This document shows, piece after piece, positions 1 through 7,783 of a stretch of DNA of 64,000 nt. Source of the stretch: Hymenobacter aerophilus DSM 13606 (GTDB taxonomy: Bacteria; Bacteroidota; Bacteroidia; Cytophagales; Hymenobacteraceae). The translations under genes and the position numbers were made by a program. The notes below the pieces were generated by a model. That model was not told the origin of the DNA and searched no databases. It saw only the letters and a program-made list of their open reading frames with translations. The stretch covers positions 186,001 through 250,000 of the forward strand of contig NZ_KB907800.1 of NCBI RefSeq assembly GCF_000382225.1, in the 5' to 3' direction. Every line of letters starts with the position of its first letter. The stretch's first letter is position 1.

Positions 1-490
1 GTACGAGCGGTTTGCCAGCCGCATGATGGCCGTGTGCCTGCGCTACGCCCAAACCACTTTCGAGGCCGAAGATGTGCTGCAGGAAGGCTTTCTGACGGTG
101 TTTAAGAACCTGGCCAGCTTCCGCCGCGAGTGCCCGCTGGAGTTCTGGATTCGCCGCATCATGGTGAATGCCGCCCTGCGCCAGCACCGCCGCAACGCCC
201 CGCTGATAGCCGTGAGCGACGGCGGCGACTACCCCCAGGATTTGGCCGGCGAGGAGTTCACGCTGTCCAACTACAACTTCGAAGAGCTGCTGGGTTTGGT
301 GCAGGAGCTGGCCCCGCGCTACCAGATGGTGTTCAACCTGTTCGCCATTGAAGGCTACGGGCACAAGGAAATCGGCGAGCTGCTGGGTATTTCCGAGGGC
401 ACCAGCAAGTCGCAGTACTCGCGGGCCCGGGCCATTCTGAAAAACAAAATAGAGCGCCTCGACGCGCAACGCCCCCATGGCTTCCGCTAA
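1..490 (+). CDS. ECF-type RNA polymerase sigma factor, 5' end missing
   Basis: The reading frame is open from base 2, so the N-terminus lies outside the window; the first internal Met is at 23. The visible part covers sigma region 2 (FEAEDVLQEGFLTVFKNL) and region 4 with its helix-turn-helix (GYGHKEIGELLGISEGTSK). This is the pattern of sigma-70 extracytoplasmic-function factors, which direct RNA polymerase to a small regulon. The last 14 bases overlap the next gene, so the two are almost certainly co-transcribed and translationally coupled. The partner carries a membrane helix and may control this sigma factor. Family call is firm; the regulon is unknown. Confidence 0.9.
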   Translation, partial: YERFASRMMAVCLRYAQTTFEAEDVLQEGFLTVFKNLASFRRECPLEFWIRRIMVNAALRQHRRNAPLIAVSDGGDYPQDLAGEEFTLSNYNFEELLGLVQELAPRYQMVFNLFAIEGYGHKEIGELLGISEGTSKSQYSRARAILKNKIERLDAQRPHGFR

Positions 491-2048
491 CCCTCCATCT
501 GACAACCACCAGCCCTCGTCACGCCCCACCGGCGACCTGGAGCACCTTTTCCGGCAGAAGCTGGCCGAGGCCGAGGTGCGCCCGCGGGCCAACTTCTGGG
601 ACCAGCTCGACAACGAGCTGGTGGCGCAACAGCACACCGATATGGTGCGCCAGAACGCCATATACCGCCAGCGGGCGGCCATGTATCGCTGGGCCGCCGC
701 CGCCTGCCTGGTGCTGGCGCTGGGCGCGGCCAGCTGGGCCTACTTAGCGCAGTCGGCCCGGCCGGGTGCGCCTCAGCTGGCGGCCACGGCCGAATCGGCG
801 GCCTCGTCGCTGGGCCTAGCGCTGCCCCAGGCCGGCGCTGACCGCTACGACCACCTCGCCGGACTGGCTGCCACGCTGGCCGCCAACGAAGCCGCCGCGC
901 AATCGGCAGGCGCTTACGAGTCGGGCTACGCTTCGGGCCGGATGCCGCGCGGGGCCAGCCAGTCGGCTGCTGGCTACGAGCCCGTGGCGACCGGGCTAGC
1001 CTCGGCGGCAGATTTTGCGGGTACGTACTCCGGTTCCGGCTCGCTGGCCCTGTTGGGCGGCAACCGCCACGCGGCCACCTGGAGCCAGCCGGGTAACCTG
1101 GCCGTTTCGTTTGACGACCTGAACCTGCGCGACGAGCTGGGCCTGGGCCGCCCCGGCCAGCGCCGGCTCGCGCTGCCCGCCGAGGCAGCGGCCGCCCCGG
1201 CCCTGAAGGCTGCCTTCACGCCCGAGCCCACACACAAAGCCCCCGGCAAGCTCTGGAAGCGCCTGCGCGTGGGCGGCAGCTACGCCCTGAGCGTGTTCAA
1301 CCCCAACATCAACTTCTCGCGGGCCGATGGCCGCACCAAATCGGACCCCGTAACCGACGCGCTGCGCAGCTACTACCAGGAAGACGCCGAGCGCGAGTAC
1401 CGCCGCAACCTGCGCTCGGGCCCCAGCCAGCGCGTGGCCCTCACGGCCGCTTACCAGCTCAGCCCCCACTGGACGCTGACTACCGGCGCCGAATGGGCCG
1501 AAAGCCGGGCGTCCTCGGCCACCTCGTTTGGTTTCCTCGATGGCAAGCAAGTGGGCAGCGAAGCCCCCGACCTTTTCGCCCAGCGCAATAGCAACGTCAG
1601 CTTCGGCGTCAGCAGCGCCAGCGGCGCGGCCCCGGCCCGGCCTACCTCGTACCGCTACCGCACGGCGGCCGTGCCCGTAACTCTCACCTATGGCTCCGGC
1701 AAGTCCGGTCTGTCGCTCTACGCCAAGGCCGGCGCCGTGGTCAGCCTGCTGATTAACAGCCGCTCGGAGCTGGAAGGCTCGCCCGATGCCACCCGCAGCT
1801 ACGACATCCGCTCGTCCGAGTCGCCCTACCGCACGCTGTTTGCCTCGGGCCGCGTGGGGGGCGGCGTGCGCTACCAGCCGGTGCTTTCAACCTGGAACGT
1901 GACCGTGGGACCCAGCGCCGAGGTGTTCATCACCCCGCTCAACGCCAACCCCAGCCAGCGCGCCGCCCGCCAAACCCGCCCCTACAGCCTGGGCGTAGAA
2001 GCCACCGTCGAGTTCGGCAGCACCAAAGTGATGCCGGCCGTACAATAG
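477..2048 (+). CDS. Single-helix membrane protein with C-terminal beta-barrel-like domain, candidate anti-sigma partner
   Basis: The protein has 523 residues. The N-terminal ~70 residues are soluble and contain a FWDQLDNEL segment typical of short N-terminal regions found in Bacteroidota proteins encoded next to ECF sigma factors. One hydrophobic helix follows at about residues 72-92, then an Ala/Gly/Ser-rich low-complexity stretch (about 95-250). From about 255 the sequence alternates like outer-membrane beta-strands (PorT/OmpA-like barrel). The start ATG lies inside the sigma gene (14-base overlap). From context it is probably the regulator or sensor of that sigma factor, but no zinc or ASD motif is visible, so anti-sigma function is inference. 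Confidence 0.6.
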   Translation: MASANPPSDNHQPSSRPTGDLEHLFRQKLAEAEVRPRANFWDQLDNELVAQQHTDMVRQNAIYRQRAAMYRWAAAACLVLALGAASWAYLAQSARPGAPQLAATAESAASSLGLALPQAGADRYDHLAGLAATLAANEAAAQSAGAYESGYASGRMPRGASQSAAGYEPVATGLASAADFAGTYSGSGSLALLGGNRHAATWSQPGNLAVSFDDLNLRDELGLGRPGQRRLALPAEAAAAPALKAAFTPEPTHKAPGKLWKRLRVGGSYALSVFNPNINFSRADGRTKSDPVTDALRSYYQEDAEREYRRNLRSGPSQRVALTAAYQLSPHWTLTTGAEWAESRASSATSFGFLDGKQVGSEAPDLFAQRNSNVSFGVSSASGAAPARPTSYRYRTAAVPVTLTYGSGKSGLSLYAKAGAVVSLLINSRSELEGSPDATRSYDIRSSESPYRTLFASGRVGGGVRYQPVLSTWNVTVGPSAEVFITPLNANPSQRAARQTRPYSLGVEATVEFGSTKVMPAVQ

Positions 2049-2119
2049 GGAAAATTGCAGGTGAAGCCGGAGAAATCAACTCGCCTTCTTCCGGTTCGCT
2101 TCTCCTTTCCTACCTCTCC

Positions 2120-2503
2120 ATGAATACAATGAAAACCCGTTTTACCCTTCTGCTGACAATAATCGGGCTGGCGCTGAGCACCGCGGGCTGCTCGGTTACC
2201 GACGAAGATGTGTTGCCGACGTCGGGCAGCTGCGGGGGCAATTTTTCGCTCTCGCTCATCGAAGAGCTCAAGAAAAAACCCAAGCAAACCCCCGCCGCCG
2301 AAGTAACCCAGTACACTTACAAAGGCCAGGTAATGTACCTGGTAACCGGCGGAACACCCGACGCCTACAACTACCTGTTCGACAACTGCGGCAAAGTGGT
2401 ATGTGCCGCCTCGGGCGGCCCGACCGGTAAGGGCGACGGCGCCTGCACCGACTTCAGCACTACGGCCACCAACCCCATCCTCATCTGGCGCGACCCACGG
2501 TGA
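2120..2503 (+). CDS. Small secreted lipoprotein
   Basis: The protein has 127 residues, with a positively charged start, a hydrophobic stretch and a lipobox ending at Cys24 (LSTAGC), so export and lipidation by Lgt/LspA are expected. The mature part contains a YLFDNCG motif, a second Cys pair and a GKGDG segment ending in ILIWRDPR. This resembles a small Bacteroidota lipoprotein family (DUF6970-like from memory, not verified). A second ATG lies nine bases downstream and is an alternative start. It sits alone between the sigma/barrel pair and uvrB. Function unknown. Confidence 0.6.
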   Translation: MNTMKTRFTLLLTIIGLALSTAGCSVTDEDVLPTSGSCGGNFSLSLIEELKKKPKQTPAAEVTQYTYKGQVMYLVTGGTPDAYNYLFDNCGKVVCAASGGPTGKGDGACTDFSTTATNPILIWRDPR

Positions 2504-2541
2504 GGTGGTGAAATAGCGAGATGGTGAGTTGCCATTCGTGC

Positions 2542-2571
2542 AGCCCGCTTTCCTTGGCTGGAGAGCGGGCT
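2542..2571 (+). terminator. Hairpin terminator after the small lipoprotein
   Basis: Stem AGCCCGCTTTCC / GGAGAGCGGGCT (11 of 12 paired) with a 6-base loop, followed by TCCTGTTTC. It lies about 40 bases past the lipoprotein stop. The T-tract is weak. Confidence 0.5.
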
Positions 2572-2587
2572 TCCTGTTTCTCTGAAC

Positions 2588-2632
2588 GGCTCTGCGCCCT
2601 CTGCGTAAACCTCTGCGCACCTCTGCGGGAAA
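2588..2632. repeat. Short CTCTGCG word repeat
   Basis: Four closely spaced copies of CTCTGCG separated by 3-6 bases occupy the gap upstream of uvrB. No inverted partner is seen. It looks like one arm of a dispersed intergenic repeat. Confidence 0.5.
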
Positions 2633-2711
2633 CGCTACCAGCACAAAGCCCGAACCGTCCCGAACCAACGGGCCCGAATTGCAGTTATCAGAGGCTACCT
2701 AACTTGCCCGT

Positions 2712-4748
2712 ATGAACTACCAGCTTACCTCGGAATTCCAGCCCACCGGCGACCAGCCCCAAGCCATCAAGCAGCTTGTGGAGGGCGTAAACAACGGCGA
2801 GCCGGCCCAGGTGCTGCTCGGGGCCACCGGCACGGGCAAAACCTTCACGATGGCCAACGTGATTGCCGAAACCGGCAAGCCGGCCCTGGTGCTCTGCCAC
2901 AACAAAACCCTGGCCGCCCAGCTCTACGGCGAGTTCAAGCAGTTTTTCCCCAACAACGCCGTCGAGTACTACATCAGCTACTACGACTACTACCAGCCCG
3001 AGGCCTACATCGCCTCCTCCGACGTGTTTATCGAGAAAGACCTGGCCATCAACCAGGAAATTGAGAAGCTGCGGCTGCACACCACTTCTACGCTGCTCTC
3101 GGGCCGGCGCGACGTGATTGTCATTGCCTCGGTGTCGTGCATTTACGGCATCGGCAACCCCGAGGAGTTCAGCAAAAACGTGATTTTCATGGCCCCCGGG
3201 CTGCGGTACTCGCGCAATAATCTGCTCTACCAGTTCGTGCAGATTCTGTATTCGCGCACCGAAATGGAGTTTACCCGCGGCACGTTCCGGGTGAAGGGCG
3301 ACACGGTGGACGTATTTCCGGCTTATGCTGACTATGCTTACCGGCTGTTTTTCTTCGGCGACGAAATCGAGGCCATCCACCGCATCGACCCGACCAGCGG
3401 CAAGAAACTGGCCGACGAGAAATCGGTGACGCTGTACCCGGCCCAGCTGTTTGTAACCGGCAAGGACACGCTCAACCAGGCCATCAGCGAAATCCAGCAC
3501 GATTTGGTGCAGCAGCACGCCTACTTCGAGAAGGAGGGCCGCGATTCGGAGGCCAAGCGCATTATGGAGCGCACGGAGTTCGATTTGGAGATGATTCGGG
3601 AGCTGGGCTACTGCTCGGGCATTGAGAACTACTCGCGCTATTTCGACGGCCGCAAGCCCGGCACCCGCCCGTTCTGCCTGCTCGACTACTTCCCCGACGA
3701 CTACCTGCTGGTGGTGGACGAAAGTCACGCCACGATGCCGCAAATCCGGGCCATGTGGGGCGGCGACCGGAGCCGCAAAACGGCGCTTATAGAGTACGGT
3801 TTCCGCCTGCCCTCGGCGTTTGATAACCGCCCGCTCACGTTCAACGAGTTCGAGAGCATGTACCGCCAGGCCGTGTTCGTGAGTGCCACCCCCGCCGACT
3901 ACGAGCTGACCCAGGCCAACGGCATCATCGTGGAGCAGATTATCCGGCCCACCGGCCTGCTCGACCCCGAAATCGACCTGCGCCCCAGCACCAACCAGAT
4001 TGACGATTTGCTCGACGAAGTGGACAACCGCGTGAAGATGGGCGACCGGGTGCTGGTGACCACGCTCACCAAGCGCATGGCCGAGGAGCTGCAGAAGTAC
4101 ATGGAGCGCCTGGGCATCAAGTCGCAGTACGTGCACTCCGACGTGAAAACGCTCGACCGGGTGGAGATCCTGCGCCAGCTGCGGCTGGGCGAAATCGACG
4201 TGCTCATCGGCGTCAACCTGCTCCGCGAGGGCCTCGATTTGCCCGAAGTAAGTTTGGTGGCCATCCTCGACGCCGACAAGGAAGGTTTCCTGCGCGACCA
4301 GCGCAGCCTGATCCAGACCATGGGCCGGGCCGCCCGCAACGACCGGGGCAAGGTAATTATGTACGCCGACCGTATGACCGGCTCGATGCAGCGCGCCATC
4401 GACGAAACCAACCGCCGCCGCGCCACCCAGCTGGCCTACAACCAGGAGCACGGCATCACGCCCCGCACGGTGCGCAAGAGCCGCGAGGCCATCATGGGCC
4501 AGACCTCCCTTTCGGACTACCGCATCCAGGAAAACACCGACTACTCGGGGGCCGATGCCGATGTAACGCTGGCCATTGCCGCCGAGCCAGTGGTATCGAC
4601 GATGAGCAAAGTGGACTTGGAAAAGCTCATCAAGCAAACTGAAAAGCAGATGGAAGCGGCCGCCAAAGACCTCGACTTCCTCACTGCCGCCAAGCTCCGC
4701 GACGAGCTGGCCGCCCTCAAGCAGGTGCTGAAAACCAAGCGGGATTAA
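2712..4748 (+). CDS. uvrB: Excinuclease ABC subunit B
   Basis: UvrB is the damage-verifying helicase-like subunit of nucleotide excision repair; it is loaded on DNA by UvrA and recruits UvrC. At 678 residues the length is normal. Visible features are Walker A (GATGTGKT, about 37-44), the Tyr-rich beta-hairpin used for strand insertion (YYISYYDYYQPEAYI, about 93-107), the DESH box, helicase motif VI (QTMGRAARN) and a C-terminal UVR motif that contacts UvrC (about 635-675). It appears as a single gene with no partner uvr gene nearby. Start choice is supported by the conserved N-terminal FQPTGDQPQAI. Confidence 0.98.
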   Translation: MNYQLTSEFQPTGDQPQAIKQLVEGVNNGEPAQVLLGATGTGKTFTMANVIAETGKPALVLCHNKTLAAQLYGEFKQFFPNNAVEYYISYYDYYQPEAYIASSDVFIEKDLAINQEIEKLRLHTTSTLLSGRRDVIVIASVSCIYGIGNPEEFSKNVIFMAPGLRYSRNNLLYQFVQILYSRTEMEFTRGTFRVKGDTVDVFPAYADYAYRLFFFGDEIEAIHRIDPTSGKKLADEKSVTLYPAQLFVTGKDTLNQAISEIQHDLVQQHAYFEKEGRDSEAKRIMERTEFDLEMIRELGYCSGIENYSRYFDGRKPGTRPFCLLDYFPDDYLLVVDESHATMPQIRAMWGGDRSRKTALIEYGFRLPSAFDNRPLTFNEFESMYRQAVFVSATPADYELTQANGIIVEQIIRPTGLLDPEIDLRPSTNQIDDLLDEVDNRVKMGDRVLVTTLTKRMAEELQKYMERLGIKSQYVHSDVKTLDRVEILRQLRLGEIDVLIGVNLLREGLDLPEVSLVAILDADKEGFLRDQRSLIQTMGRAARNDRGKVIMYADRMTGSMQRAIDETNRRRATQLAYNQEHGITPRTVRKSREAIMGQTSLSDYRIQENTDYSGADADVTLAIAAEPVVSTMSKVDLEKLIKQTEKQMEAAAKDLDFLTAAKLRDELAALKQVLKTKRD

Positions 4749-4763
4749 GTCGTATCTTCAGGT

Positions 4764-4991
4764 ATGGAACCCAAGCAGCCGCTCGTCCAATTCAATCCTG
4801 CCATCCGGTTTGGCAAGCCGTGCATCGTAGGCACCCGCATTGCCGTGCAGGATATTTTATCCTGGCTGGCCTCCGGAATGAGCTTTGCGGAAATCGAGGA
4901 AGACTTTCCGGAGTTGACCCAGGCGCATATCCGGGCGGCGCTGGCTTTCGCGGCTGATATCGAGCGGCGCACCCGGCAGGTGGCGGCATGA
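4764..4991 (+). CDS. DUF433 protein, putative antitoxin
   Basis: The protein has 75 residues. The central RFGKPCIVGTRIAVQDIL followed by a helical EIEEDFPELTQAHIRAAL segment is the DUF433 signature, a small winged-helix-like DNA-binding fold. Such proteins are usually encoded next to a PIN-like DUF5615 protein, as here, and are proposed to be the antitoxin/autoregulator of the pair. Its stop codon overlaps the next start (ATGA), indicating coupled translation. It starts 16 bases after uvrB, so it may be read through from that gene. Toxin-antitoxin function is inferred from family context. Confidence 0.85.
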   Translation: MEPKQPLVQFNPAIRFGKPCIVGTRIAVQDILSWLASGMSFAEIEEDFPELTQAHIRAALAFAADIERRTRQVAA

Positions 4992-5323
4992 AGTGGCTGC
5001 TTGATGCCAACCTATCGTATCGGCTGGTCCGGCAGTTGGCAGATGTACCGGCGGAGGTCGTACACGTCAGCCGCTGTGGCCTGTCGGCACCAGCATCCGA
5101 CGAAGAAATCTGGGCGTGGACGAGAGCAAATGCAGCGCTCATCGTTACCAATGATGAGGATTTCTACCGATTGGCAGCCGTGCACGGCCACCCGCCGAAA
5201 GTAGTGTTGCTGCGGACCGGCAATCAGGCAACCTCCTTTATCGCGCAGCTATTGACGAAGCATCTGGAAGAAATTACCGCATTACTGACTTCAGATGACA
5301 TAGGGGTTTTGGAATTGTATTAA
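4988..5323 (+). CDS. DUF5615 PIN-like nuclease-fold protein, putative toxin
   Basis: The protein has 111 residues. The N-terminal KWLLDANLSYRL carries the first acidic residue of PIN-like folds, and VTNDEDFYRLA carries the central acidic cluster. This matches the DUF5615 / Mut7-C-like PIN superfamily, which are predicted RNases. It overlaps the DUF433 gene by four bases. Together they resemble a type II toxin-antitoxin cassette, but activity has to be shown. No direct repeats marking a recent insertion are evident. Confidence 0.82.
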   Translation: MKWLLDANLSYRLVRQLADVPAEVVHVSRCGLSAPASDEEIWAWTRANAALIVTNDEDFYRLAAVHGHPPKVVLLRTGNQATSFIAQLLTKHLEEITALLTSDDIGVLELY

Positions 5324-5385
5324 CAATTGCCCCGGTTACTATATCTCTCCGGAGGGAACAGAGACTGCATAACTGCTTTCTGGCA

Positions 5386-5447
5386 CATAATTCGAAAAGG
5401 CTTCGAAACGCGACATATTCCGCGTTTTGAAGCCTTTTCGAATTATG
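5386..5447. repeat. 27-bp inverted repeat enclosing the next start codon
   Basis: The left arm is 5386-5412 and the right arm 5421-5447. They pair at 26 of 27 positions (the exception would be a G-U pair in RNA) around an 8-base loop, ACATATTC. The last three bases of the right arm are the ATG of the downstream gene, so a folded mRNA would bury the start. There is no T-tract typical of a terminator. Confidence 0.85.
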
Positions 5448-5936
5448 CTGAAATCTACCCTGCTCCTGCTGACCCTGCTGACTTCCGGCGCCGCCTCGGC
5501 CCAAAAAGCCCAACCCGCGCTGCTGGCCGAGCTGCCGGCCGCCAGCCCGCCGCCCACAACCACCGTTACCACCGTCGCGCCGGCCAACGGGGTGCGCTAC
5601 GAGTACCAGCTGGTGCGCCTCGACAACGATGCGCGGATATTTTTCGCACCGGCTTGGGAGGGCCGCACGGTGCTGGAACCCGATTTTCGGAGCCTAGCCA
5701 GGGAGATGCGCCCGGGAGCCGCGGAGGTGCTGCTGCTCAACGCACTCAACGCGCTGTCGGCCGAGGGTTGGGAGCTGCTGGAAATCCGCACGAGCGAGCG
5801 GCTGACAGGGACCACGCAGAAGGTAGAAACCTCGCTGACTTTCAGCGACCCCAACCGGCCGCAGTACGACGGCAAAACCACCTATAATTCGGACTCGCAA
5901 ACGCGCTACCTGCTGCGGCGGGCGCTGGTACGCTAG
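5445..5936 (+). CDS. Secreted protein with a DUF4177-like fold
   Basis: The protein has 163 residues from the ATG at 5445; an in-frame TTG at 5427 lies inside the hairpin and is less likely. Residues 1-20 (MLKSTLLLLTLLTSGAASAQ) form a signal peptide with an AxA-like cleavage site. The mature part has YEYQLVRLD, LNALSAEGWELLEI and a final YLLRRAL, the strand-helix-strand pattern of small DUF4177-like domains. Its stop is one base from the end of the convergent HAD gene. The start codon is inside a strong inverted repeat, suggesting control at translation. Role unknown. Confidence 0.6.
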   Translation: MLKSTLLLLTLLTSGAASAQKAQPALLAELPAASPPPTTTVTTVAPANGVRYEYQLVRLDNDARIFFAPAWEGRTVLEPDFRSLAREMRPGAAEVLLLNALNALSAEGWELLEIRTSERLTGTTQKVETSLTFSDPNRPQYDGKTTYNSDSQTRYLLRRALVR

Positions 5937-5937
5937 C

Positions 5938-6645
5938 CTACCCCGCCAGCCCCCGCAGCCAGGCCGGCACTTCGGCCACCGACTGCATCTGGCGGAACGC
6001 CGCGCCGGCCTGCTCGGCTTCCGATACGCGTTCCAGTATCCAGGTGGTGTGGTAGGGCACGTAGGCCGCGTGGCCGCCCAGCCGGGCCACTGGCAGCACG
6101 TCGGACTTCAGCGAGTTGCCCACCATCACGAACTCCTCGGGGCGCACGTTGTGGCGGTGGAGGATGCGCTGGTAGCTGCTTTCGTTTTTCTCGCTCACGA
6201 TTTCTACGTGGTCGAACAGGTCGCCGAGGCCGGAGCGGGCCAGCTTGCTTTCCTGGTCGAATAGGTCGCCCTTGGTGAGCAGCATCAGCGGCGGGCCCTG
6301 GGCCTTCACGGCGGCCAGCGTGTCGGCCACATCGGGCAGCAACTCGATGGGATAGTCGAGCAGGCGCTTGCCCAGGTCGAGGATGTGCTGGATTTCCTGG
6401 CCCGTAATCTGCCCGTCGGTGAGCTGGAGCACAGTTTCAATCATCGAGAGCATGAAGGGCTTGGCGCCGTAGCCGAACAGCGGCAGGTTCTGGCGCTGCA
6501 CGGCAAAAAACTGGTCGCTGAACTGCTGCGGGGTGCCGTAGTGGCCCAGCAGCTCGTAGAGGCGGGCCTCGGCCGCGTCGAAGTGGGGCTGGTTGGGCCA
6601 GAGCGTATCGTCGGCGTCGAAGGCAATAAGGCGGGGCGCGGGCAT
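5938..6645 (-). CDS. HAD-family hydrolase
   Basis: The protein has 235 residues from the ATG at 6645. The longer frame to 6678 would add residues encoded by a repeat and is not preferred. HAD motif I is FDADDTLW (nucleophile Asp near residue 10 and acid/base Asp two residues later), motif II is LLTKGD and motif IV is MVGNSLKSDV. It is likely a soluble phosphatase of the phosphoglycolate phosphatase/dehalogenase type; the substrate cannot be told. It diverges from the CAT-like gene, and both share an overlapping promoter and a mirrored leader sequence. Confidence 0.88.
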   Translation of the reverse strand: MPAPRLIAFDADDTLWPNQPHFDAAEARLYELLGHYGTPQQFSDQFFAVQRQNLPLFGYGAKPFMLSMIETVLQLTDGQITGQEIQHILDLGKRLLDYPIELLPDVADTLAAVKAQGPPLMLLTKGDLFDQESKLARSGLGDLFDHVEIVSEKNESSYQRILHRHNVRPEEFVMVGNSLKSDVLPVARLGGHAAYVPYHTTWILERVSEAEQAGAAFRQMQSVAEVPAWLRGLAG

Positions 6646-6651
6646 GGAGGT

Positions 6652-6682
6652 GAGTATTGAGTAGTTAGTATTGAGCAATTAG
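6652..6682 (-). repeat. Leader copy of an inverted repeat, HAD side
   Basis: This 31-base segment matches the reverse complement of 6780-6810 at 27 of 31 positions. Because the flanking genes diverge, both mRNAs carry nearly the same CTCAATAC-containing sequence just upstream of their start codons (here six bases from the ATG at 6645). Confidence 0.75.
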
Positions 6683-6722
6683 ACTGAAAACAACGAAAGT
6701 ACCGGCCGGTAGCAACGCGGGG

Positions 6723-6740
6723 CGCAAAGGTACCTTTGCG
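6723..6740. promoter_or_regulatory. Overlapping divergent promoters in an 18-bp palindrome
   Basis: The perfect palindrome CGCAAAGGTACCTTTGCG contains TACCTTTG on the plus strand (6731-6738) and the same box on the minus strand (6725-6732). TAnnTTTG is the Bacteroidota housekeeping minus-7 element. The two boxes share two base pairs, so polymerase could bind in only one direction at a time. No convincing minus-33 TTG was found on either side. Confidence 0.65.
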
Positions 6741-6779
6741 TCCTCCTTTCATTAGCTTATGAAACCCGTTTTTCAGAAT

Positions 6780-6810
6780 CTAACTACTCAATACCAACCA
6801 CTCAATACTC
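6780..6810 (+). repeat. Leader copy of an inverted repeat, CAT side
   Basis: This is the mirror partner of 6652-6682. It ends one base before the ATG of the CAT-like gene and contains two CTCAATAC words. Confidence 0.75.
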
Positions 6811-6811
6811 C

Positions 6812-7447
6812 ATGAAACACCGCATCGAGCAGGCTGGTTGGAACCGGCGGGAGCATTTTGCCTTTTTCTCGCAATTCGACGAGCCGTTTTTTGGCCTCGT
6901 GGCCGACGTGGACGCCACCCGCGCCCATGCCCGGGCCCGCGAGCTGGGCGTGTCGTTCTTCCAGCTGTACCTGCACGCCACGCTGGCGGCGGTACAAACG
7001 GTGGAAAACCTGCGCTACCGCATCAACGAGCACAACGAGGTGGACTGCTACGACCAGATCAACGTGTCGGCCATTCTCTCGCGCCCCGACCATACCTTCG
7101 CCTTCAGCTTCATCCCCTACAGCCCCGATCTGCACGAATTCGGCCGCGGCCTGGCCGCCGAAACGGAGGCGGTGCGCCAAAGCACCGGCCTGCGCCTGGG
7201 CCCTGAAACGGGCCGCCCCGACGTGATTCACTTCTCGGCCCTGCCCTGGCTCTCGTTCACCGGCCTCACCCACGCGCGTAGCTTCGCCCGCCCCGCCGAC
7301 AGCATCCCCAAAATATCGGTCGGCCGCCTGCGCCCCGATGGGCCGCGGCAGCTGCTACCCGTGTCCGTCAACGTGCACCACGGCCTGGCCGACGGCTACC
7401 ACGTGGGCCTGCTGCTGGCGGAACTGCAGCGGCGGCTGGATGGGTGA
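6812..7447 (+). CDS. CatA-like chloramphenicol acetyltransferase family protein
   Basis: The protein has 211 residues, close to the usual ~215 of trimeric type A CATs, which transfer acetyl from acetyl-CoA to the 3-hydroxyl of chloramphenicol. The C-terminal VNVHHGLADGYHV carries the catalytic His of the HHxxxDG motif. N-terminal REHFAFFSQFDEPFFG and central LRYRI and FSFIPYS also fit the fold. It sits in an ordinary chromosomal setting with no mobile-element flanks, so it may be an intrinsic enzyme with another acceptor. Resistance is not proven by sequence. Start ATG at 6812 follows a repeat-derived leader. Confidence 0.88.
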   Translation: MKHRIEQAGWNRREHFAFFSQFDEPFFGLVADVDATRAHARARELGVSFFQLYLHATLAAVQTVENLRYRINEHNEVDCYDQINVSAILSRPDHTFAFSFIPYSPDLHEFGRGLAAETEAVRQSTGLRLGPETGRPDVIHFSALPWLSFTGLTHARSFARPADSIPKISVGRLRPDGPRQLLPVSVNVHHGLADGYHVGLLLAELQRRLDG

Positions 7448-7485
7448 GGAGCAGATTGTATACCTTCCGGTATGCCCCAAAACCA

Positions 7486-7521
7486 AATCAGCCACCTAAC
7501 CTTGCGGCTAAGTGGCTGATT
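7486..7521 (-). terminator. Terminator of the tRNA-Gly gene
   Basis: Ten-base perfect stem AATCAGCCAC / GTGGCTGATT (7486-7495 with 7512-7521), read leftward just after the tRNA and followed on the minus strand by TGGTTTTGG. Confidence 0.7.
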
Positions 7522-7528
7522 AACAATG

Positions 7529-7601
7529 AGCGAGAAACGAGGTTCGAACTCGCGACCCTCAGCTTGGGAAGCTGATGCTCTACCAACTGAGCTACTCTCG
7601 C
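7529..7601 (-). tRNA. tRNA-Gly (CCC anticodon)
   Basis: The minus strand folds as a full cloverleaf. Acceptor GCGAGAG pairs with TTCTCGC (one G-U). The D arm is GCTC/GAGC. The anticodon stem TCAGC/GCTGA closes loop TTCCCAA, giving anticodon CCC at 7566-7568. The T arm GCGAG/CTCGT closes TTCGAAC. The discriminator is T, as is usual for glycine. CCA is not encoded. It reads GGG codons. Confidence 0.96.
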
Positions 7602-7783
7602 TTAGGGAGTTTGGTAAGGGCAAAAATACACCGCGAAAACCGAAATCCAACTGGCTTCGGCCCCGAAGTGCGACGCGGCGTTGCCCGGGCGCAAAAAAAT
7701 GCTTCTTTTTGTAGCCGGCCCGTTGCGGCCGTCGGGTGGCCCAGTGGCCGGCCGATACCCCATTACGCTCAACCCCGCTCGCT

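Noticed and set aside
2688..4637. 649-residue open frame on the minus strand opposite uvrB
   Set aside because: It is the complement of a strongly conserved gene in a high-GC genome where stop codons are rare; composition is His/Val/Gly-skewed and shows no motif.
5327..5887. 186-residue plus-strand ORF in another frame across the DUF4177-like gene
   Set aside because: Arg/Ala/Gly-rich out-of-frame translation; the in-frame product has a signal peptide and conserved pattern.
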